This document shows, one piece after another, positions 9,601 through 17,765 of a stretch of 33,046 nt of DNA (the first letter of the stretch is position 1; every line of letters starts with the position of its first letter). The notes beneath the pieces were generated by a model, which saw nothing but the letters and a program-made list of their open reading frames with translations, did no database searches and was not told the origin of the DNA. This stretch comes from an uncultured Prevotella sp. (lineage in GTDB: Bacteria; Bacteroidota; Bacteroidia; Bacteroidales; Bacteroidaceae): positions 1-33,046 of the forward strand of contig CAMORS010000023.1 in NCBI GenBank assembly GCA_946624005.1, written 5' to 3'. The position numbers and the translations under genes are program-made.

Positions 9601-10548
9601 GCCGAGCGATGCAACAGGAGCCATGTCACCACAGTCGAACAGATAAGCAGAAGAACCGTCGGTGACATCCTTGTCGAAGATCTCGTTGGTCTCCGGGTTG
9701 ATGTAGTGGAACTCCTCGTTGGCACCCTCACCTACCTTAGCCAGAACGGGCTGATAGTACATAGCGGGAACCTCGATGTGCTCAACACCACCAATCACGC
9801 TCATGTCGTAAGCCACAAGACCTGTGAGCTGCTTGGTGAGCAGGAACTGAAGGACGTTGGCCTCAGTGAGGAATTTGTTAACCTCGCTGTCGCCGCCCTT
9901 GAGGAGGTCGCGAATCTGGTTGATCTCATCCTGTGTCAGGTCGTCAGCGGGATACGTGCCGATCTTGCTCATGCGGTTCTTCAGGTTCTCAACGAGCTCC
10001 TTCACCTTAGCGATGGCAGCGTCGTCGTCAGTAACACCGAGGTACTCGAGCAGAGCCTGGCGATACTTCTCGAAGACATCGATCTGAGCCTGCAGGTTGG
10101 CCTTGGCAGCGTCAACATAGTTGATGGTTGCGTAGCCTTCCAGAGCATCAGCAATCTTCTGGTCGATACCAGCCAGCTCTGTGCGGAGTGCATCGAGGTC
10201 GGCCTGCGAAGCCTTGCCTGCGATAGCGTCCTCAAGAACCTGCTTGGCATCCTCAAGAGCCTTCACGCGCTCTTCGAGCTTCACGAGGTTGGCAGCAAGC
10301 TCGCCATACTTCGCTGTGAGGTCGGCACCCTGATTCTTCAGAGTAGCGATGTCGGCCTGCACGGTAGAGCAGCAGCTCTCCAGCGTCTTGATGCTAGCCT
10401 GCAGATCACTTACTGTTTTCTCTAAGGAAGCGATGCGATCTTTGTTGGCATTGATGTCGTCATCGTAGTCCTTACAAGAAACGAACATGCTCGTAGTAGC
10501 CCATGCAAAGGCCACTAAAAGCAACGTACTAAAAATTTTCTTTTTCAT
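6640..10548 (-). CDS. Very large surface lipoprotein with N-terminal coiled coil
   Basis: This 1302-residue protein begins with a lipoprotein signal peptide and lipobox FVSC (Cys25), followed by KDYDDDIN. An acidic stretch right after the cysteine is typical of surface-exposed Bacteroidota lipoproteins. Residues about 30-200 have strong heptad character (LEKTVSDLQASIKTLE, LVKLEERVKALEDAKQVLE), so a long coiled coil probably lifts the rest off the membrane. Residues 210-1302 are beta-rich and lack motifs I recognise; there is no LPXTG and no type IX-like tail. Similar proteins occur in Prevotella and Bacteroides as hypothetical coiled-coil lipoproteins. It has its own promoter, a leader of about 90 nt and a terminator, so it is monocistronic. 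No enzymatic motif was found. Confidence 0.85.
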   Translation of the reverse strand: MKKKIFSTLLLVAFAWATTSMFVSCKDYDDDINANKDRIASLEKTVSDLQASIKTLESCCSTVQADIATLKNQGADLTAKYGELAANLVKLEERVKALEDAKQVLEDAIAGKASQADLDALRTELAGIDQKIADALEGYATINYVDAAKANLQAQIDVFEKYRQALLEYLGVTDDDAAIAKVKELVENLKNRMSKIGTYPADDLTQDEINQIRDLLKGGDSEVNKFLTEANVLQFLLTKQLTGLVAYDMSVIGGVEHIEVPAMYYQPVLAKVGEGANEEFHYINPETNEIFDKDVTDGSSAYLFDCGDMAPVASLGGVHSWKDFAETYGEGDKDQSVLSFYKVLVHEFTRLKTAQLIAHGTFKALTNPSSVDLSNTKFNFFTDTRIWGEEVESREGKDGFAVPMSETVNGKEIGTRYKDGVVEVDFTIPAWEAYVHQIARTADGNYVKNPFAPKDDKDAAEFASLHDSLNWVSLQAQVGEVDGKVSTVSSDFVVVTPALLHVQALADNEPEAKILNCHNYGGWTGKNGLGGHMWKQARTAIKNLPTHSVAYNRTLDIMPFVETHYTNLGFFMTWMTYDKKMDPQTFKQLGLHYDFTLVDYEDGIHVTGESKHMTIDVKRNENCDYGIESVIVTPRSVTAEGATIADKVATREAIDREPLIRVDLVDSKGQILEVGYMKLIITDNLEPTFCEVTIPYDYYMNCGDEAGVTWAQVENLILAKIGELGYTKDQFEAEYELETYKKNADGTNVAGEVAVQYWFDPAAEAKKYAKADLEDTLGIVKYTYMVPTKYDAAAKQTNVLMWAISEKVADVARYITGKETAEEAREALLANKGTGFKDQKLITTVRFVKKGVTPKYQEMTAIYVDLIIPGDQVHFAYGKVIDKDLSHWYELNSAVKDKASEANHTALEVHENVPTPAEEGDDQLEENDFQRSLLENFKKNIVTIDMPNPEKFSKYDYTNGKNVSFRFVLPKKGVNAEFDAVDGAWTVPAYSKYHGGVSEYTLHLAEPVTEANGQISYKAIYDQDDHCIVRIVNNRIEYQYNDCSDDILNWTGRYDNDGKDIYDEYMKSLMTFTSYIEIYTQDGPVCYNLLLEDRFFNAKFERPINPWAKNATWTDALNAVEKINVSDLLTIKDWRDYAVDLKKKVNNAEKNIGFGFYNICELFAPYSEIRTDHAAEPEFRTEITAKLAADKFIAQEAIVKYVAEDKLDLASDIPALSPTYLQSKESVVNALKQSVITYTNNGGNVQKFHLFVPIYIKYNWGEFDNAWTTDGETTTWPYNPSTFKVWAIITVDATTGNKAKKN

Positions 10549-10645
10549 TAGACTAAAAAATTAAATTAAAACTAAATATATACTTTATGCTTAAATTCTC
10601 TCACACTGCGGCACCTCTCTTAGCGAGAGATGGCAGTAATTTTGT

Positions 10646-10678
10646 GCAAATATACGCTTAAATATTATAATGCGCAAA
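10646..10678 (-). promoter_or_regulatory. Promoter of the 1302-residue lipoprotein gene
   Basis: The minus strand has TTTG (complement of 10675-10678), a 20-nt spacer and TATATTTGC (complement of 10646-10654), a full Bacteroidota consensus. The predicted leader is about 90 nt and contains a small hairpin CTCTC/GAGAG (10615-10629). Confidence 0.75.
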
Positions 10679-10794
10679 CAATTCCATGTTTTTTTTCACA
10701 AAAAAGACAAAATTTAACATTTTTGACCCTTCTTCAACACAAAATTGCGCTTTTTACCTTGTTATTAAGGGTGCGCATGCGTATTGTTAGCAAC

Positions 10795-10929
10795 TTATCC
10801 GCCACTGTCGGGCGGTGATGGTTTGAGACTGGTGAAGTAACAGTTCCTTTCATACTCCATAGGCATTTCTTTTAAGTAATCAACCACATTTTCATGCTTC
10901 AAAGATGTGCCTAAACGCTTTTTGCGCAT
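10795..10929 (-). CDS. Possible 44-residue small protein
   Basis: A short reading frame starts MRKKRLGTSLKHENVVDYLK and ends in PPDSGG. The main reason to take it seriously is a consensus promoter whose -7 box ends 20 nt before this ATG, so the start would lie about 14 nt into the transcript. The codons for the last residues overlap a hairpin CCGCC/GGCGG (10799-10815). The protein is basic, with no signal peptide and no motif that I recognise. It could be a real small protein, a leader peptide or chance. The transcript may continue into the downstream lipoprotein gene, but that gene has its own promoter. Confidence 0.35.
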   Translation of the reverse strand: MRKKRLGTSLKHENVVDYLKEMPMEYERNCYFTSLKPSPPDSGG

Positions 10930-10949
10930 GGACACACTCCAAAACGGGT

Positions 10950-10981
10950 GCAAATATAGTACTTTTTTTGTTATTGTCAAA
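10950..10981 (-). promoter_or_regulatory. Consensus promoter inside the 10.5-11.4 kb gap
   Basis: The minus strand has TTTG (complement of 10978-10981), a 19-nt spacer and TATATTTGC (complement of 10950-10958). It points toward the possible 44-residue gene and the large lipoprotein gene beyond it. Confidence 0.7.
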
Positions 10982-11362
10982 ACGTTTTGCGTTTTTTTGT
11001 TGCATTTTATTCCAATTTTTTTGATTTAGAACAATTCTTGCCCCCTATTTTGTTGTCGTGGACGTGATGATGTAGATAATAGTACACAGTTGGAGCAACA
11101 GCCTCTATTGGACCAGTTGGTGTAAACATCGCACATGTGCTTCGTGGGCGACTTGATTAGTATACGTGTTTAGCCTCTATTCTTCGACGCAACCTCTTTA
11201 TGGAATCAATATATAATATGTGAGTGCTTATTTAATATAAGGTTATGCGCGCGCGTATATATAATAATGTATATGTAACACTGGCGAGCTATAGAACGTA
11301 AGATAGCAATGCTTTTGCTGGCAACCACTCCATGCTTTTGGAAATATCCTATAAAACGAAAA
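10982..11362. other. Non-coding gap, nothing recognised
   Basis: This AT-rich stretch includes an alternating tract GCGCGCGTATATATA near 11248. I see no convincing gene, RNA or repeat in it. The region upstream of the promoter at 10950 does not obviously serve any plus-strand gene. Confidence 0.6.
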
Positions 11363-11386
11363 TTGCTCCCCTCGGCAGGGGAGCAA
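11363..11386 (-). terminator. Terminator of the MBG-domain protein gene
   Basis: A perfect 10-bp stem TTGCTCCCCT/AGGGGAGCAA with loop CGGC is followed on the minus strand by TTTTCGTTTTATAGG. It lies 19 bp past the stop codon at 11406. Confidence 0.9.
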
Positions 11387-11405
11387 CTTTGAATTTGGTA
11401 ATTAT

Positions 11406-13016
11406 TTATTTGACTATGTATTTTTCTCCGTTGACAATGTAAACGCCTCTCATAACCCCATCAAAACTCTTTGCTTTCTCTCTGACAAGTACACCGGTCA
11501 GGTCGTAGATGTCGAAAGTGCCTCCGGCTGCGATGATATCGTCAATACCGGTCTTGGGTTCGATGGTCAGCGTACCATTCTCATACAGCAGCTCGTAGTT
11601 GGGAGCCTCACCTCCGCTGACGTAGATGGTGTAGTCGCCCACCTCACTGGTGCTTGTAGCGTCGCAGGTTGCCACGGGGAATGATGTGAACACGCCAGGA
11701 GTATATTCGTTCTCACGGTTCTTGAAACCGAAGTATACGAGGTAGAACGTCGGCACTTCCTCGCCCTGGTTCATAGAGTAGCTACCGGGAGTAACGGTGA
11801 GCGGAGCCTTCTCGATGGTGAGCGTACCGTTGACGAAGGTGGCCTTCTTGTTCTTCACCGAACCCTTCGAGATGACGATGTCGTAGGTGCCTACGGGCGA
11901 TCCTACAGTAGCATCGCACGTGATAGCGGGTGTACCCATCACTTGTCCGCCCTCGACGGTGTACTCAAACTCAGGAATCTCGTCGCCATACTCGATGGTG
12001 TAGCTCTTGGCCGTGATGGTTGCGGGCTCCTCTGTCGGCTCAACGAGGTTGCAAGAGATGACGTCGTCCTGATGGTTGGCATCAATGGCGAGGTAGGCCG
12101 AGTTGGCTGCCAGAGCGCCCGAACCCTTGATGAAGCGCGGTGTACCGCCGTCGTTGCCTAAGATTCGCATCGTATTGGCATTGAAGGCCACCTGATTCTT
12201 GTGTGTGAAGGTGCCGTTTGTCTTATTAATATTAAAGTAGACACCCTTGAGCAGGTTGCCGCTGACGCTTGCCACCGTCTCGTAGATAGGCAGCAGCTTG
12301 GCAGAGGCCGACGTTGAGTTCAGGATGACTGGCGTAGCTGCGGGTACCTTGTTCTTGATCTCCACCATGTTGGCCTTGCCCTCGCTGTCGTAGCCGTTGG
12401 CATAGTAAGCCGTCACGCCTGCGGGCAGCTGATAGGCAAACGAAGTGTAGAGCGACATATAGCGTTCGCCGTCCTCGTCGGTCAGCGTCGGGTTGATGAC
12501 CAGTGCGTTGTCAGAGGTGTTAACCGGAACAACGAACCAAGCGCTGGTGCCCGGGTTGTCGATACCCAGTTTGCCATTCTCGTCGTCGAGGTAAACGGTA
12601 GCAGAGGCACCGCTTGAGGCAGCACGGATGACAGCCGAATAGGTGGGCATACCGTCGCGGTCGCCAGCGTATGTGATGGAGAAGTTGGTCTCGTTACGGT
12701 TCATGATCGAGTAGATGTCTGTACCCTGAGCCTTCAGGTTGTAGTACATCGTACCACGCTTTTCCAAGAGGATAATCGATCCCGGGTCGGTCTGTGCCTG
12801 AGCTGCCGAGATGAGTTCGATGGCACCAAGGTCCATCGTCGGCGTACCATTGACGCGTTTTGACTGGTCCTTGTCGTCGTGAACAGAGATGTACCTATTC
12901 GTCACAGCGTTATAGATACGGTAGTAGCCATTCTCAAGCGGCTGATAGTTTTGCGCGCTTGCCTTCACTCCAACCATGCTGAGCATGACAATCAAAGCGA
13001 ATGTAATTTTTTTCAT
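11406..13016 (-). CDS. Secreted MBG-domain protein with type IX-like tail
   Basis: This 536-residue exported protein has a signal peptide (MKKITFALIVMLSMVGVKASAQ). Residues about 22-330 are a beta-rich region of unknown family that begins YQPLENGYYRIYNAVTNRYI, a pattern seen in ricin-like or carbohydrate-binding N-termini; that reading is tentative. Residues about 335-400 and 405-485 are two MBG-type repeats (ITAKSYTIEYGDEIPEF; VGTYDIVISKG; VNGTLTIEKAPLTV), common in large bacterial surface proteins. The C-terminus FDIYDLTGVLV...GVYIVNGEKYIVK resembles a type IX secretion sorting tail. It starts only 27 bp after the asnS stop, so it may be read through from asnS or use a promoter inside it; no consensus promoter fits in the gap. 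Confidence 0.82.
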   Translation of the reverse strand: MKKITFALIVMLSMVGVKASAQNYQPLENGYYRIYNAVTNRYISVHDDKDQSKRVNGTPTMDLGAIELISAAQAQTDPGSIILLEKRGTMYYNLKAQGTDIYSIMNRNETNFSITYAGDRDGMPTYSAVIRAASSGASATVYLDDENGKLGIDNPGTSAWFVVPVNTSDNALVINPTLTDEDGERYMSLYTSFAYQLPAGVTAYYANGYDSEGKANMVEIKNKVPAATPVILNSTSASAKLLPIYETVASVSGNLLKGVYFNINKTNGTFTHKNQVAFNANTMRILGNDGGTPRFIKGSGALAANSAYLAIDANHQDDVISCNLVEPTEEPATITAKSYTIEYGDEIPEFEYTVEGGQVMGTPAITCDATVGSPVGTYDIVISKGSVKNKKATFVNGTLTIEKAPLTVTPGSYSMNQGEEVPTFYLVYFGFKNRENEYTPGVFTSFPVATCDATSTSEVGDYTIYVSGGEAPNYELLYENGTLTIEPKTGIDDIIAAGGTFDIYDLTGVLVREKAKSFDGVMRGVYIVNGEKYIVK

Positions 13017-13043
13017 AATCTTTGAAATACTTTTTGTTAATTA

Positions 13044-14495
13044 CTAAAATTCTGCATTCTTAGGAGTACGCGGGAAGGGGATGACATCGCGGATGTTCTG
13101 CATTCCCGTGACAAAGAGGATGAGGCGTTCGAATCCGAGTCCGAATCCGCCGTGCGGGCAGCTGCCCCAGCGTCGTGTGTCGATGTACCACCAGAGGTGA
13201 GACTGGTCCATCTTGCGGCGATTCACCTCGCTCATGAGCTTGTCGTAGCTCTCTTCACGTACGGAGCCGCCGATGATCTCGCCAATCTGCGGGAAGAGCA
13301 CGTCGGTACCCTGCATCGTCGGGCCAGGAGCCACAGCACCTTTGTAGCCTACCGACGGTCCGTCGGCGTTGCCTTCTTCCGTCGGGGTGTTCTGCTTCAT
13401 ATAGAACGACTTGAACGAGCGTGGATAGTCGGTCATGATGACGGGCTTCTTGAAGTGTTCCTCCACGAGGAAGCGCTCGTGCTCGCTGGCGAGGTCGTCG
13501 CCCCAGTTGCAGGGGAACTCAAACTTGCGTCCGTCCTTGATGGCCTGCTGCAGGATGTTGATACCCTCGGTGTAAGGCAGGCGGACGAACGTCTCCTTCA
13601 ATACACCCTCCAGGCGTGCAATGAGCGTCTTGTCGACCATCTTGTTGAGGAACTCAAGGTCGTCCTTGCAGTTGTCGAGCGCCCAGCGCACGCAATACTT
13701 GATGAAGTCTTCTTCAAGGTCCATCAGGTCTTCCTGGTCGAGGAAGGCCACTTCCGGCTCTACCATCCAGAACTCTGCCAAGTGGCGCGGTGTGTTGCTG
13801 TTCTCTGCGCGGAAGGTGGGTCCGAACGTGTAGATGGCTCCCAGGGCCGTTGCTCCGAGTTCGCCTTCGAGCTGTCCGCTCACGGTGAGTGAAGTCTGCT
13901 CGCCGAAGAAGTCGTCGTCGTAGATAATCTTTCCCTGCTCGTCTTTTTTCAGGTCGTAGAGGTTTTTCGTTGTCACCTGGAACATGTTGCCGGCTCCTTC
14001 GCAGTCGCTGGCAGTGATGAGCGGTGTGTGGAAATAGAAGAATCCATGCTCGTGGAAATAGGTGTGGATGGCCATTGCCATGTTGTGGCGTATGCGCATG
14101 ACGGCGCCGAAGGTGTTGGTGCGCAGGCGCATGTGGGCATTCTTGCGCATCACCTCGAACGACTGGCCTTTCTTCTGCATCGGATAGTCGTTGCCGCAGA
14201 GACCGTAGATGGTGATCTGTTGGCATTTCACCTCCGAGGCCTGCCCCTGAGCGGGACTCTCCACGAGTGTGCCTGTCACACCGATGCAAGCACCGGTCGT
14301 TATCTGCTTCAGCGTCTCTTCATCCACCGTGCCGGCATCCACCACCACCTGAATGTTCTTGATGGTCGATCCGTCGTTCAGTGCGATGAAGTCAACGGCT
14401 TTGCTGCTGCGGTGCGTGCGCACCCAGCCCATCACCGTTATCTCCTTTCCATATTCGGTGCTCTTGAGAGCATCAATCACTTTCGTTCTTCTCAT
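13044..14495 (-). CDS. asnS: Asparaginyl-tRNA synthetase
   Basis: This 483-residue class IIb synthetase attaches asparagine to tRNA-Asn in the cytoplasm. Residues about 18-105 are the OB-fold anticodon-binding domain ([22 protein letters not shown] in two adjoining parts). The catalytic domain follows, with class II motif 2 at FRAENSN (228-234) and motif 3 GFGLGFERL (450-458). Length is slightly above the 460-470 usual for the family. It lies 51 bp after the pseudouridine synthase gene on the same strand with no terminator between them, so purB, the synthase and asnS may form one transcript. Confidence 0.96.
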   Translation of the reverse strand: MRRTKVIDALKSTEYGKEITVMGWVRTHRSSKAVDFIALNDGSTIKNIQVVVDAGTVDEETLKQITTGACIGVTGTLVESPAQGQASEVKCQQITIYGLCGNDYPMQKKGQSFEVMRKNAHMRLRTNTFGAVMRIRHNMAMAIHTYFHEHGFFYFHTPLITASDCEGAGNMFQVTTKNLYDLKKDEQGKIIYDDDFFGEQTSLTVSGQLEGELGATALGAIYTFGPTFRAENSNTPRHLAEFWMVEPEVAFLDQEDLMDLEEDFIKYCVRWALDNCKDDLEFLNKMVDKTLIARLEGVLKETFVRLPYTEGINILQQAIKDGRKFEFPCNWGDDLASEHERFLVEEHFKKPVIMTDYPRSFKSFYMKQNTPTEEGNADGPSVGYKGAVAPGPTMQGTDVLFPQIGEIIGGSVREESYDKLMSEVNRRKMDQSHLWWYIDTRRWGSCPHGGFGLGFERLILFVTGMQNIRDVIPFPRTPKNAEF

Positions 14496-14546
14496 ATCTT
14501 GCGAATTAATAGTCTTTCAAATTGTTGTTTTCTTCTGCGAACCAGA

Positions 14547-16007
14547 TTATTCGAAAGCACCCATGCGCAGCATGTCAACCTCCTTCTCGGTGAGGAATCG
14601 CCAGTCGCCGCGGCGCAGGTTCTTCTTGGTAAGGCCGGCAAACTGTACGCGGTCGAGGCGGATGACGCGGTAGCCCAGTGCCTCGAAGATGCGGCGTACG
14701 ATGCGGTTCTTGCCGCTATGAATCTCGATGCCCACCTGACTCTTGTCCTGCTCGGAAGCATAGTCGATGGCATCGGCATGCACCTCACCATCGTCGAGCT
14801 CGATGCCCTCAGCTATCTGCTGCATGTCGTGTGCGGTGACATTCTTGTCGAGGTAGACGTGGTAGACCTTCTTCTTCAGGAACTTCGGGTGCGTCAGCTT
14901 CGAAGCCAAGTCGCCGTCGTTGGTGAGGAGCAGCACACCGGTGGTGTTGCGGTCGAGGCGTCCTACAGGGTAGATGCGCTCGGGGCATACGTTCTTCACC
15001 AGGTCCATCACCGTCTTGCGCTGTTGCGGGTCTTCGCTGGTGGTGACATAGTCCTTGGGCTTGTTCAGCAGGACGTACACCTTCTTCTCCAGCGTGACGG
15101 GCGTGTCGTGGAACATCACCTCGTCGGAACGCAGAATCTTCGTTCCCAGTTCGGTGACCACCTGTCCGTTGACCGTTACGGCACCTGCCGTGATGAACTC
15201 GTCGGCCTCTCTGCGGCTGCAGATGCCGGCATTGGCCATGAACTTGTTCAGGCGGATGGGCTCGTTCGGGTCGATGTTCTCCTCCTTATATTCGATGCGC
15301 TTTTTCAAGCTGTACTTGCTGTTGGGATCGTAGCCTGGACGGTTGAAACCACGCTGCTGGCGCTGCTGTCCGTAGCCGCCTCGCTGGTTGTAGCCTCCAC
15401 GCTGATTGTAACCTCCTCGCTGGTTGTATCCACCCTGCTGGCGTGGCTGTCCATACCCTCCGCGGCTCTGGTATCCTCCCTGCTGGCGAGGCTGGTAGTT
15501 GCTGCGCGGCTGGTATCCACCCTCCTGGTCGTTATCGTAGCGTGGGCGGTATTGCTGACGAGGCTGGTAGCCGCCTTCCTGGTTGGCATCGTAGCGCTGG
15601 CGGTATCCTCCCTGCTGTCGTGGCTGATAGTTGCTGCGTGGCTGGTATCCACCTTCGCGCTGCTGGTATCCGTCGCTGTTGTAGCTGTTGCGCGGGCGAT
15701 ACTGCTGCCGTGGCTGGTAGCTGCTGCGCGGCTGGTAGCCTCCCTGCTGTCCGTAGCTGGTCCGCGGCCGGTACGAACTCTGTGTCGATGTGCCTTCCGA
15801 GGCATTTCCTTCACCATCCTCGCTGGCGGGTGTCGTCGGTCGTGTTGTGTAGGCTCGCTGTGATGTGTGGATGCGGGGGCGTGGTGTGCGTCCCGTCGGA
15901 CGGTTTCCTGAAAAACTCGATGCCGGGCGATAGCCCTCACGGCCACCCTCGGTGGGGTTCTGTGCTTCAGACTGACCTTCAGTCTTCTTTTCTAAATCTT
16001 CTGACAT
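14547..16007 (-). CDS. rluB: RluB/RsuA-family pseudouridine synthase with disordered R/G/Q/Y-rich N-terminus
   Basis: This 486-residue enzyme should convert a uridine of ribosomal RNA to pseudouridine. Residues about 250-296 are an S4 RNA-binding domain (IRLNKFMANAGICSRREADE). The catalytic domain about 308-470 contains GRLDRNTTG, with catalytic Asp352, and the C-terminal motif HSGKNRIVRRIFEALG (430-445). The first 225 residues are unusual: low complexity, rich in Tyr, Gln, Arg and Gly, with repeated YQPRSNYQPRQQ and GGYNQRGG units, so probably disordered and RNA-binding. The family core needs only about 240 residues. The ATG at 16007 is kept because the low-complexity part is continuous with it. 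RluB versus RluE/RsuA cannot be settled by eye. Confidence 0.88.
   Translation of the reverse strand: MSEDLEKKTEGQSEAQNPTEGGREGYRPASSFSGNRPTGRTPRPRIHTSQRAYTTRPTTPASEDGEGNASEGTSTQSSYRPRTSYGQQGGYQPRSSYQPRQQYRPRNSYNSDGYQQREGGYQPRSNYQPRQQGGYRQRYDANQEGGYQPRQQYRPRYDNDQEGGYQPRSNYQPRQQGGYQSRGGYGQPRQQGGYNQRGGYNQRGGYNQRGGYGQQRQQRGFNRPGYDPNSKYSLKKRIEYKEENIDPNEPIRLNKFMANAGICSRREADEFITAGAVTVNGQVVTELGTKILRSDEVMFHDTPVTLEKKVYVLLNKPKDYVTTSEDPQQRKTVMDLVKNVCPERIYPVGRLDRNTTGVLLLTNDGDLASKLTHPKFLKKKVYHVYLDKNVTAHDMQQIAEGIELDDGEVHADAIDYASEQDKSQVGIEIHSGKNRIVRRIFEALGYRVIRLDRVQFAGLTKKNLRRGDWRFLTEKEVDMLRMGAFE
15335..15770. repeat. Imperfect tandem repeats encoding the R/G/Q/Y-rich tract
   Basis: On the minus strand, units coding for YQPRSNYQPRQQ, QQYRPR and GGYNQRGG recur many times, with three consecutive 21-bp units (GGYNQRG) near residues 193-213. 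Copies differ at synonymous positions. Such tracts change length readily by slippage or recombination. Confidence 0.85.
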
Positions 16008-16017
16008 GATACTTTAC

Positions 16018-16066
16018 TAATTTACGATTTACTAATTTGCGATTTATTTGGTTGATTTACAATTTA
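16018..16066 (-). repeat. Short AT-rich repeats before the pseudouridine synthase start
   Basis: On the minus strand the 12-bp element AATCGTAAATTA (complement of 16018-16029) recurs as AATCGCAAATTA (16033-16044) and more loosely near 16054-16066. They fill the gap between purB and the ATG at 16007. The same element occurs twice just before rpsJ. Confidence 0.75.
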
Positions 16067-17424
16067 TCAATGTTCAATGTTAGTCCTGTATAGTTCCAGG
16101 GTGTGATGGCCCTGAGCTCTTGCTTGACACTTTCGCTGACGTTCAGCGTTTCCACGAAGCGGTGGATGGTTTCTTCCGTCATGCGTTCGTTGGTGCGAGT
16201 CAGTGCCTTCAGCGCCTCGTAGGGATGCGGGTAGCCTTCGCGTCGCAGGATGGTCTGTATGGCCTCAGCCACGACAGCCCATGTCTCTTCAAGGTCGCGG
16301 TGCAGGGCTTCTTCGTTGAGGATGAGCTTGCGCAGACCTTTGAGCGTGCTCTGCAGGGCGATGATGCTATGGCCGAGCGGCACGCCGATGTTGCGCAGGA
16401 CGGTAGAGTCGGTCAGGTCGCGTTGCAGGCGGCTGATGGGCAGCTTCTGCGCCAGGAACTGCAGCTGCGCGTTGGCCATGCCGAGGTTGCCTTCCGAATT
16501 CTCGAAGTCGATGGGGTTCACCTTGTGGGGCATGGCGCTGCTTCCCACCTCTCCGGCCTTGATCTTCTGCTTGAAATACTCCATCGAGATATACATCCAG
16601 AAGTCGCGGTCGAGGTCGATGATGATGGTGTTGATGCGGCGAAGGGCATCGCAGACGGCAGCTGTCTGGTCGTAGTTGCTGATCTGCGTAGTCCACTCCT
16701 CGCGCACGAGTCCGAGCTTTTCGCTGACGAAGCGGTTGCCTACTTCGCGCCAGTCTATCTCCGGATAGGCCACGTGGTGGGCATTAAAGTTGCCAGTGGC
16801 ACCGCCAAACTTTGCCGTTATTTCCTCTCTGCGTAGCGAGTTGAGCTGTCTGCGCAGACGATAGGCGAATACCATCACCTCCTTGCCCAACAGGGTGGGG
16901 GAGGCGGGCTGCCCGTGTGTCTTGGCGAGCATCGGTACGTCCTTCCATTCCATGGCGTATGCCTCGAGCTGTGCGATGAGCTCTTCCACCTGTGGGATGA
17001 ACACTTCGGCAATCGCCTCCTTCATGGACAGAGGCACCGATGTGTTGTTGATATCTTGCGAGGTAAGGCCGAAGTGGATAAACTCCTTATAGGCTTCCAA
17101 ACCTCCGATAGCGTCAAATTTTTCTTTGATGAAATACTCCACGGCCTTGACGTCGTGGTTGGTAGTTTTCTCTATTTCCTTCACACGCTGGGCGTCAGCC
17201 TCGGTGAAGTCTCGGTAGATGAGGCGCAGACGATCGAAAATACCTTTGTCTACTCCCTTCAGTTGCGGCAGTGGCATCTCGCAGAGCATAATGAAGTATT
17301 CCACCTCCACCCTCACGCGGTAGCGTATCAGGGCGTACTCTGAAAAATAGTCTGCCAGCGGCTCTGTTTTGCCTCTATACCGCCCGTCGACAGGCGATAC
17401 GGCAGTTAGTACATCCAGTTTCAT
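16057..17424 (-). CDS. purB: Adenylosuccinate lyase
   Basis: This 455-residue cytoplasmic enzyme cleaves adenylosuccinate to AMP and SAICAR to AICAR, releasing fumarate, in purine synthesis. It belongs to the fumarase/aspartase superfamily: the signature GSSAMPHKVNP is at 294-304 with catalytic Ser295, and His170 in AKTHGQPASPT is the second catalytic residue. HFGLTSQDINNT (117-128) is the substrate-binding loop. The ATG at 17424 begins MKLDVLTAVSPVDGRY, the usual N-terminus. An in-frame extension to 17499 would run through the promoter box and is rejected. A consensus promoter lies 46 bp upstream. Two genes follow at gaps of about 50 bp on the same strand. Confidence 0.96.
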   Translation of the reverse strand: MKLDVLTAVSPVDGRYRGKTEPLADYFSEYALIRYRVRVEVEYFIMLCEMPLPQLKGVDKGIFDRLRLIYRDFTEADAQRVKEIEKTTNHDVKAVEYFIKEKFDAIGGLEAYKEFIHFGLTSQDINNTSVPLSMKEAIAEVFIPQVEELIAQLEAYAMEWKDVPMLAKTHGQPASPTLLGKEVMVFAYRLRRQLNSLRREEITAKFGGATGNFNAHHVAYPEIDWREVGNRFVSEKLGLVREEWTTQISNYDQTAAVCDALRRINTIIIDLDRDFWMYISMEYFKQKIKAGEVGSSAMPHKVNPIDFENSEGNLGMANAQLQFLAQKLPISRLQRDLTDSTVLRNIGVPLGHSIIALQSTLKGLRKLILNEEALHRDLEETWAVVAEAIQTILRREGYPHPYEALKALTRTNERMTEETIHRFVETLNVSESVKQELRAITPWNYTGLTLNIDKL

Positions 17425-17469
17425 TCTTCTTGATAGCTTTGTATTCTTGCTTTCTGTATAAATTCCCGT

Positions 17470-17500
17470 GCAAAGGTAGCAATAAATTCGGAGATACAAA
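17470..17500 (-). promoter_or_regulatory. Promoter of purB
   Basis: The minus strand has TTTG (complement of 17497-17500), an 18-nt spacer and TACCTTTGC (complement of 17470-17478). The spacer is one nucleotide shorter than usual. The predicted leader is about 40 nt. Confidence 0.65.
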
Positions 17501-17591
17501 ATTTTTTCTCATAAAAACATTCTTTGTTAATGCTAATTAACGGAGGGTCGACTTTTGTGTCAAAAAAAATCACTCAAGTTTTGTCAGTTCC

Positions 17592-17696
17592 AAAGAGGTG
17601 TCAGCTGACTTTGTCAGAGATGGTCTCTGACCTGCTCAGTGATGTTTGCTGACATCGTCAGGGATAGTCTCTGACCTGCTCAGGGAGTATCTTTGA
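17592..17696. repeat. Second 22-bp-pitch palindrome array
   Basis: Units of 17 bp with the pattern TCAGNGANNNTCNCTGA start at 17614 (TCAGAGATGGTCTCTGA), 17636 (TCAGTGATGTTTGCTGA), 17658 (TCAGGGATAGTCTCTGA) and 17680 (TCAGGGAGTATCTTTGA). A half-conserved unit lies at 17592-17608. The spacing is exactly 22 bp, the same as in the array at 1-203, but the sequence is unrelated. The spacer CCTGC is shared by two of the gaps. It lies in the purB-rpsL gap. Confidence 0.85.
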
Positions 17697-17765
17697 CACC
17701 ATTACCGACTATCGCCGGGAATAGTGCAACGTCCATTGGTTATGTTTTGTCGGAAAACAGGTCAA

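Noticed and set aside
7471..10425. 984-codon plus-strand open frame inside the large lipoprotein gene
   Set aside because: It is a Leu/Val-rich mirror of the real minus-strand gene, with no promoter or motif.
14028..15863. 611-codon plus-strand open frame across asnS and the pseudouridine synthase gene
   Set aside because: It crosses two real genes on the other strand; the apparent hydrophobic repeats come from the reverse complement of the Q/R/Y tract.
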